From Candidatus Hydrogenedens sp. (GTDB taxonomy: Bacteria; Hydrogenedentota; Hydrogenedentia; Hydrogenedentales; Hydrogenedentaceae), in NCBI GenBank assembly GCA_020216745.1, contig JAIWNQ010000175.1, positions 1 through 10,000 of the forward strand: a stretch of 10,000 bases of DNA, read 5' to 3'. Both the position numbers and the translations under genes were made by a program. Under the pieces are notes generated by a model that did not search any database, was not told where the DNA came from, and saw nothing but the letters and a program-made list of their open reading frames with translations. This document shows, piece after piece, positions 6,670-10,000 of the stretch; within the stretch, counting starts at the first letter, position 1, and every line of letters begins with the position of its first letter.

Positions 6670-8406
6670 TTAATTTTTTGTATGTCGTAAAAGACTTCCC
6701 GCACTCAATCCTCTTTGAAAAACGCCTTCTTTCACAACCCGTTTTCCATTAATAATAACCTCATCCACTCCAGATGGCGATTCTGTCGGTGACTTAAAAC
6801 ATGCTTTTGAATCTATCTTGTCCATATCAATTACAAGTACATCCGCAAAATATCCCTCTTTTAGCAATCCTCGTTGTTTTAAGTTAAAATGTTCTGCTGA
6901 CAATGATGTGCATTTACGAACACCTGTTTCAAGGTCTACCAATTTCAATTCCTTACAATACCTACGCAAATATCGTGGATAGCAACCATAGAACAAGGGT
7001 GACGGCATACCAAAGCCCATCAATATTGCATCTGTAGAAATCATTACCTTCGGGTGTGCCATCGAAGGGAAAGTAGTCCGTTCAGTAAACAAATCATCCG
7101 GTTCCGCAATACTTTCAAACACAAGTACATGCCCGTCCTCTTCAAGCAACAAATCACAAGCCGCATCAAACGGATGGACACCTCTTTCACGGGCAATCTC
7201 AATCAGATTCATTCCCTCATACCGCTTATTCTTTTCCGACTGCACCGCCATAATATGTGCACATTCCCAACCCATAAGACGGAATAAGTTCAATGTCCAC
7301 GAATCAGGGCCTGTATGAGGCCATTCCATTTTACCGTGTTCAATACTATGCAACATTTTTTTTCGTAAATCCCGGTCTTTCAGCCGACTTAATACCTGTG
7401 TCCTGTCTCCTTCTAACGCCCACGGTGGGAAAAACGCTAAAAGATGTGTAAAACCTGTTGTGGTCGGCATAACATCTACACTAACATTCACCCCCTTATC
7501 TTGATTACTTACAATCCTTTCAATGGCTTGTTGTATAGGTTTCTCTAATGGAATAGGAATAGGTATCCATTGTGCCAAACTTGCCATCATTCGGATTAGA
7601 GAACGAACAAAAGGACCAATAAAGCCCATATCGGGGACCCAGAACAAATGCGAAATCTGAGCTCGAATCTGATTTTCCCCTGCAACGGCAGCTATTTCAT
7701 CAATGGCTTTATCTAATGTATTGCTATAACTACGCAAATGACTGGTAAAAATACCATCGTACTTCTTTAAGATTTTCCCCAATTCTACTAATTCCCTCGT
7801 ATCGCTTTGACTACCAGGGTAATACTGTAATCCTGTAGACATCCCTATTCCCCCAGCATCCATAGATGATTCCAATGCTCGAGCCATCTTTTGTATTTCA
7901 TCATCCGTTGCATAGCGATTTTCCATGCCAACTGCATATAGTCTCAACAAACCATGAGGAATTAAAATTGCGGAATTCAACGGGATTCCTTTTTTATCTA
8001 AAAAATCAAAGTATTCTGCGGTGCTCCTCCATCGAAACTCTTTCTCAGGGTCAAAACTGGAAAAAACTTCAATGTATGTAAATATGGCTTCCTTTCCGGG
8101 TTCTAATATAGGAGAAAGTCCCATTCCACAATTTCCGCCTACAAAAGTAGTAATTCCCTGTTTAATCAAGGGCATAAGCAACTCTTCTGCATTCTCTTTA
8201 TGCAAACTTATATCCGCATGCGAATGTGGATCTATAAAGCCAGGACATACCATCCTACCTTTGGCATCAATTTCCTCCTTTGCCTGTGCGTCTTTCAAAT
8301 TCCCAATAGCGACAATCTTACCTTCCTCAATTGCAAGGTCTCCCGTATATGCCTTCGCTCCACTACCATCCACAATATTCCCATTCCTAATAAGAACATC
8401 AAACAT
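6670..8406 (-). CDS. N-acyl-D-amino-acid deacylase (D-aminoacylase), amidohydrolase superfamily
   Basis: A 578-residue cytosolic metallohydrolase expected to remove the acyl group from N-acyl-D-amino acids, freeing the D-amino acid. Numbered from the ATG at 8406, the N-terminal strand with Ile-Arg-Asn-Gly-x-Ile-Val-Asp-Gly-Ser-Gly (6-16) is typical. Metal and catalytic residues follow in family order: His61-x-His63 with Asp65 in Pro-His-Ser-His-Ala-Asp, Cys93 in Gly-Gly-Asn-Cys-Gly, His223 in Thr-Ser-His-Leu-Arg-Ser, His253 in Ile-Ser-His-Leu, and Asp459 in Ile-Ser-Thr-Asp. The C-terminal beta domain has Gly-Tyr-Phe-Ala-Asp-Val-Leu-Val and an Ile-Asn-Gly-Lys strand. It is longer than the usual 480-530 residues, partly through an extra Trp/Pro/Ile-rich segment after His253 (about 256-300). 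The lysine that often follows the His253 motif is Phe here, so the substrate may differ from classic D-aminoacylases. A TTG-initiated version 11 codons longer is unlikely. D-amino acids from peptidoglycan or necromass are plausible substrates (inference). Confidence 0.88.
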   Translation of the reverse strand: MFDVLIRNGNIVDGSGAKAYTGDLAIEEGKIVAIGNLKDAQAKEEIDAKGRMVCPGFIDPHSHADISLHKENAEELLMPLIKQGITTFVGGNCGMGLSPILEPGKEAIFTYIEVFSSFDPEKEFRWRSTAEYFDFLDKKGIPLNSAILIPHGLLRLYAVGMENRYATDDEIQKMARALESSMDAGGIGMSTGLQYYPGSQSDTRELVELGKILKKYDGIFTSHLRSYSNTLDKAIDEIAAVAGENQIRAQISHLFWVPDMGFIGPFVRSLIRMMASLAQWIPIPIPLEKPIQQAIERIVSNQDKGVNVSVDVMPTTTGFTHLLAFFPPWALEGDRTQVLSRLKDRDLRKKMLHSIEHGKMEWPHTGPDSWTLNLFRLMGWECAHIMAVQSEKNKRYEGMNLIEIARERGVHPFDAACDLLLEEDGHVLVFESIAEPDDLFTERTTFPSMAHPKVMISTDAILMGFGMPSPLFYGCYPRYLRRYCKELKLVDLETGVRKCTSLSAEHFNLKQRGLLKEGYFADVLVIDMDKIDSKACFKSPTESPSGVDEVIINGKRVVKEGVFQRGLSAGSLLRHTKN

Positions 8407-8411
8407 ACTTT

Positions 8412-8418
8412 CTTCCTT
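8412..8418 (-). promoter_or_regulatory. Ribosome-binding site that fixes the deacylase start
   Basis: AAGGAAG reads 5 bases upstream of the ATG at 8404-8406. The alternative TTG at 8437-8439 has no such site and lies in the T-rich tail of the terminator of the preceding gene. The residues from the ATG onward also match where this protein family normally begins. Confidence 0.75.
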
Positions 8419-8431
8419 TCTCTCTTCACTG

Positions 8432-8462
8432 TTAAACAAAACGGAGAAAGTTACCTTTCCCC
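8432..8462 (-). terminator. Intrinsic terminator of the right-edge surface protein gene
   Basis: Read on the minus strand, an 8-pair stem (GGGGAAAG with CTTTCTCC, one G-U wobble) closes a GTAA loop, a GNRA-type tetraloop. It is followed directly by GTTTTGTTT. The stem occupies 8443-8462 and the T-rich tract 8434-8442. It lies 28 bases past the stop codon of the upstream gene. This is the only convincing intrinsic terminator in the window. It separates the surface protein gene from the deacylase gene, which therefore needs its own promoter or read-through. Confidence 0.75.
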
Positions 8463-8490
8463 AAAAGATTCATTTCTATGCCTACACATG

Positions 8491-10000
8491 TTAAGTTTGC
8501 TGACCTGGCGCAAAACCATCTTCACCTAATGGGTCTTTATGATAACCACCAGAATTAAAGAACTGTATAACCCTTAACAACTCTCTCAATTCAATTTTCC
8601 AATCCTGTGGATTATAGTCAGAGGCGTGAGGAGTACAACTATGATTTGGTCCTGGTCCGACTTCATAGCCATCTTCTGTATCTGTTGGTGATAAAGCACA
8701 ATAATAACCCCGTGAATTAAATATCTGGATAACCCTTAATAATTCTGGTAACTCAATCTTCCAGTTTCCATTCGTATCAGCACTATGCTGTATTGTAATC
8801 ACCTGACCTTCTGTGGCACCTTCAACACTCCCCTCTGGAGTCCCTTCTCCTTCCAATGTGCCTTCAATAACACCTTCTCCTTCTCCTTCCTCTCCACCTC
8901 CTTCACCTTCAGCAGATGCTTCAACTCCGACAACAACAGGATAGATAAGCACATTTTCACCCGCTGAAAAACTAACTAAAGCGACATACTCTTTGGGTTC
9001 CAAGTTTCCAGAACAGAATCTTACAACGACTTGCTGTCCCTCACCAGGTGTCAATTCGTAACTTGCCCCAGAGACAATTTGGAAAGCATCTCCTACCGAA
9101 CTATCTACAGGATTTATAACCGCACTTCCAATTAATACCCCTGTACTAAACTCAGAGTTAGTAATGGTAAAAGAGCCCTCTTTACATTCACCCGATGGAA
9201 CCGTGCCTAATCCCAAAATAAACGGCTCTATCACAGGAATAATCGATGGAACTTCACCTTCTCCCTCACCTTCAATTTGGATGGGAACAAACAACGCTGT
9301 AATCACTGTGTTTTGAGTAATGCTAAACGATATCGGGTTTGCAGTCCCTACAAATTGCCCATTTATCATCCACCCTTGCCATATATCTCTTGTATCATTA
9401 TAAAACGCCGTCGCTGTGATATTTGTTCCCAGATAATAATATCCTGGATTTAACCCCTCACTACTTATCGGTGATACTTGAACTGAAACAGGGGCAGTAT
9501 TCCCCTCCGTCATTACAGTTAATTGATATACTGGTAAAATTTCACCTTCATTTGTTTCGCTAAAGCACGGGGCACCACATCCACCTCCATTACTACGTGC
9601 TGTCGGGTCAACTGCATTAATTACAAATGTAAATATGCTATCCGTAGACCCATCAAATGTTGCATTATATTCAGCAAGGTTACAAACTCTATCTGTATCC
9701 GCGTCACCACTTGCTCCTAAATACTGGCTTGCAGAGCGGTCAATTTGTGATGCCGAGAATATCACTCCTGTTTGATTGCCAATATTAATTGCGAGGTTCA
9801 CAGCAGAATCCTCTCCTAACGTGGTTAAACCTGCAAACATCGCTTTTAATTTACTCGCATTTACCTGTGATAGTAATGCCTCTGAAATTTTCCCTTCGGA
9901 AATCAACCCGTCAATTAATACAGTAAAGAAAGAATAATTATTTTGCCATGCAGTTAATACACAACACCGATTATTAGCACCTGGACTACCTAATATAACA
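8491..10000 (-). CDS. Large surface or secreted multidomain protein with C-terminal dockerin-like repeats (5' end cut by right edge)
   Basis: The frame is open from the stop at 8491-8493 to the window edge (502 residues visible from base 9999). An apparent TTG start at 9906 is internal. Visible parts in order: a helical region (about 1-95); a Ca-binding-like Asp99-x-Asp101-x-Asp103 ... Asn107-Leu-x-Glu110-Tyr motif, as in thrombospondin-3/dockerin-like loops; a divergent InlB-B-repeat-like domain (about 159-238) with a Trp-Gln-Gly-Trp core; a short Glu-Gly linker (242-249); an Ig-like domain (about 253-361) of the choice-of-anchor/ASPM-SPD-2-Hydin type; a 38-residue Glu-Gly-rich linker (362-399); and two dockerin-like repeats (406-448 and 460-499). 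The several Cys residues (for example 12, 13, 106, 141, 145, 272, 329) suggest disulfides in an extracytoplasmic protein. No catalytic domain is visible, so any enzyme part would lie beyond the edge. The tail probably serves docking, anchoring or sorting (inference). The gene ends at the terminator 28 bases downstream. Confidence 0.85.
   Translation of the reverse strand, partial: VILGSPGANNRCCVLTAWQNNYSFFTVLIDGLISEGKISEALLSQVNASKLKAMFAGLTTLGEDSAVNLAINIGNQTGVIFSASQIDRSASQYLGASGDADTDRVCNLAEYNATFDGSTDSIFTFVINAVDPTARSNGGGCGAPCFSETNEGEILPVYQLTVMTEGNTAPVSVQVSPISSEGLNPGYYYLGTNITATAFYNDTRDIWQGWMINGQFVGTANPISFSITQNTVITALFVPIQIEGEGEGEVPSIIPVIEPFILGLGTVPSGECKEGSFTITNSEFSTGVLIGSAVINPVDSSVGDAFQIVSGASYELTPGEGQQVVVRFCSGNLEPKEYVALVSFSAGENVLIYPVVVGVEASAEGEGGGEEGEGEGVIEGTLEGEGTPEGSVEGATEGQVITIQHSADTNGNWKIELPELLRVIQIFNSRGYYCALSPTDTEDGYEVGPGPNHSCTPHASDYNPQDWKIELRELLRVIQFFNSGGYHKDPLGEDGFAPGQQT
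8503..8784 (-). repeat. Pair of dockerin-like (EF-hand-like) protein repeats
   Basis: Two related units are encoded at 8656-8784 and 8503-8622. Both share Trp-Lys-Ile-Glu-Leu-x-Glu-Leu-Leu-Arg-Val-Ile-Gln-x-Phe-Asn-Ser-x-Gly-Tyr, followed after a variable stretch by Glu-Asp-Gly-[Tyr/Phe]. In the first unit Asp408, Asn410, Asn412, Ile415 and Glu419 sit at positions 1, 3, 5, 8 and 12 of an EF-hand loop. The second has one extra residue in the loop (Asp461-x-Asn463-Pro-Gln-Asp466), so its calcium geometry is probably altered. The paired layout resembles type I dockerins, but the conserved Leu-Leu-Arg-Val-Ile-Gln helix is its own signature. Confidence 0.75.
8803..8916 (-). repeat. Low-complexity Glu-Gly linker
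   Basis: Thirty-eight residues made almost only of Glu, Gly, Thr, Pro, Ser, Ala and Val, built on Glu-Gly pairs, join the Ig-like domain to the dockerin-like tail. A shorter copy at 9253-9276 joins the two preceding domains. The DNA is pyrimidine-rich on the plus strand (pure run 8873-8895), which makes it prone to slippage. The linkers act as flexible, acidic spacers between folded modules (inference). Confidence 0.8.

Noticed and set aside
8404..8439. TTG start giving a deacylase 11 residues longer
   Set aside because: The TTG sits in the T tract of the upstream terminator and has no ribosome-binding site. The ATG at 8404-8406 has AAGGAAG 5 bases upstream, and the family-like N-terminus begins there.
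8021..8529. Plus-strand open frames of 157 and 109 codons
   Set aside because: They overlap the deacylase gene and its flanks on the opposite strand, show no domain-like pattern, and run across the terminator; the minus-strand gene is well supported by conserved motifs.
9904..9906. TTG as the start of the surface protein
   Set aside because: The same frame is open for 31 more codons to the window edge and no ribosome-binding site precedes the TTG, so it is an internal Leu.
1..10000. CRISPR array, tRNA, insertion sequence or prophage
   Set aside because: No regularly spaced direct repeats, cloverleaf-like segments, transposase motifs or terminal inverted repeats were seen on either strand.

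Overview
The window is AT-rich bacterial DNA holding six protein genes, two of them cut by the window edges. No tRNA, rRNA, CRISPR array, insertion sequence or phage gene is visible. The best taxonomic clue is the gene at the right edge. Its product carries acidic Glu-Gly linkers and ends in two dockerin-like repeats (core: W-K-I-E-L-x-E-L-L-R-V-I-Q-x-F-N-S, then G-Y, later a D-G-[YF] turn). From memory, this C-terminal architecture is common in secreted proteins of Candidatus Hydrogenedentes (Hydrogenedentota, formerly NKB19) and a few related lineages. Together with a DUF4091-type protein and several secreted proteins, this suggests an uncultured heterotroph of that kind; the assignment is an inference.

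Layout, left to right. Positions 1-459 (minus) hold the N-terminal part of a secreted beta-rich protein, cut by the left edge. Immediately upstream on the same strand (517-2946) lies a soluble hybrid histidine kinase with three PAS domains and a C-terminal receiver. The 57-base gap shows no terminator, so the two may be co-transcribed. A 101-base AT-rich divergent spacer (2947-3047) separates the kinase from a plus-strand gene (3048-5189) for a GH123/DUF4091-like protein. That protein appears to have lost the usual Asp-Glu catalytic pair and carries an inserted discoidin-like domain.

A convergent spacer with no recognisable signal (5190-5363) is followed by three minus-strand genes. These are an exported PHP-superfamily metallophosphoesterase (5364-6476), an N-acyl-D-amino-acid deacylase of the amidohydrolase superfamily (6670-8406) and the C-terminal part of a large surface or secreted protein (8491-10000). 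A convincing intrinsic terminator with a GNRA-type tetraloop (8443-8462) closes the last gene. It also argues that the deacylase starts at the ATG at 8406 rather than at an in-frame TTG further upstream.

Taken together, the genes point to extracellular processing of polymers or organic phosphate plus cytosolic breakdown of N-acylated D-amino acids, with a cytosolic multi-PAS kinase that could control neighbouring genes. No single pathway links all six. The most interesting objects are the dockerin-like tail, which may be a sorting or docking tag, and the apparently non-catalytic DUF4091 protein.
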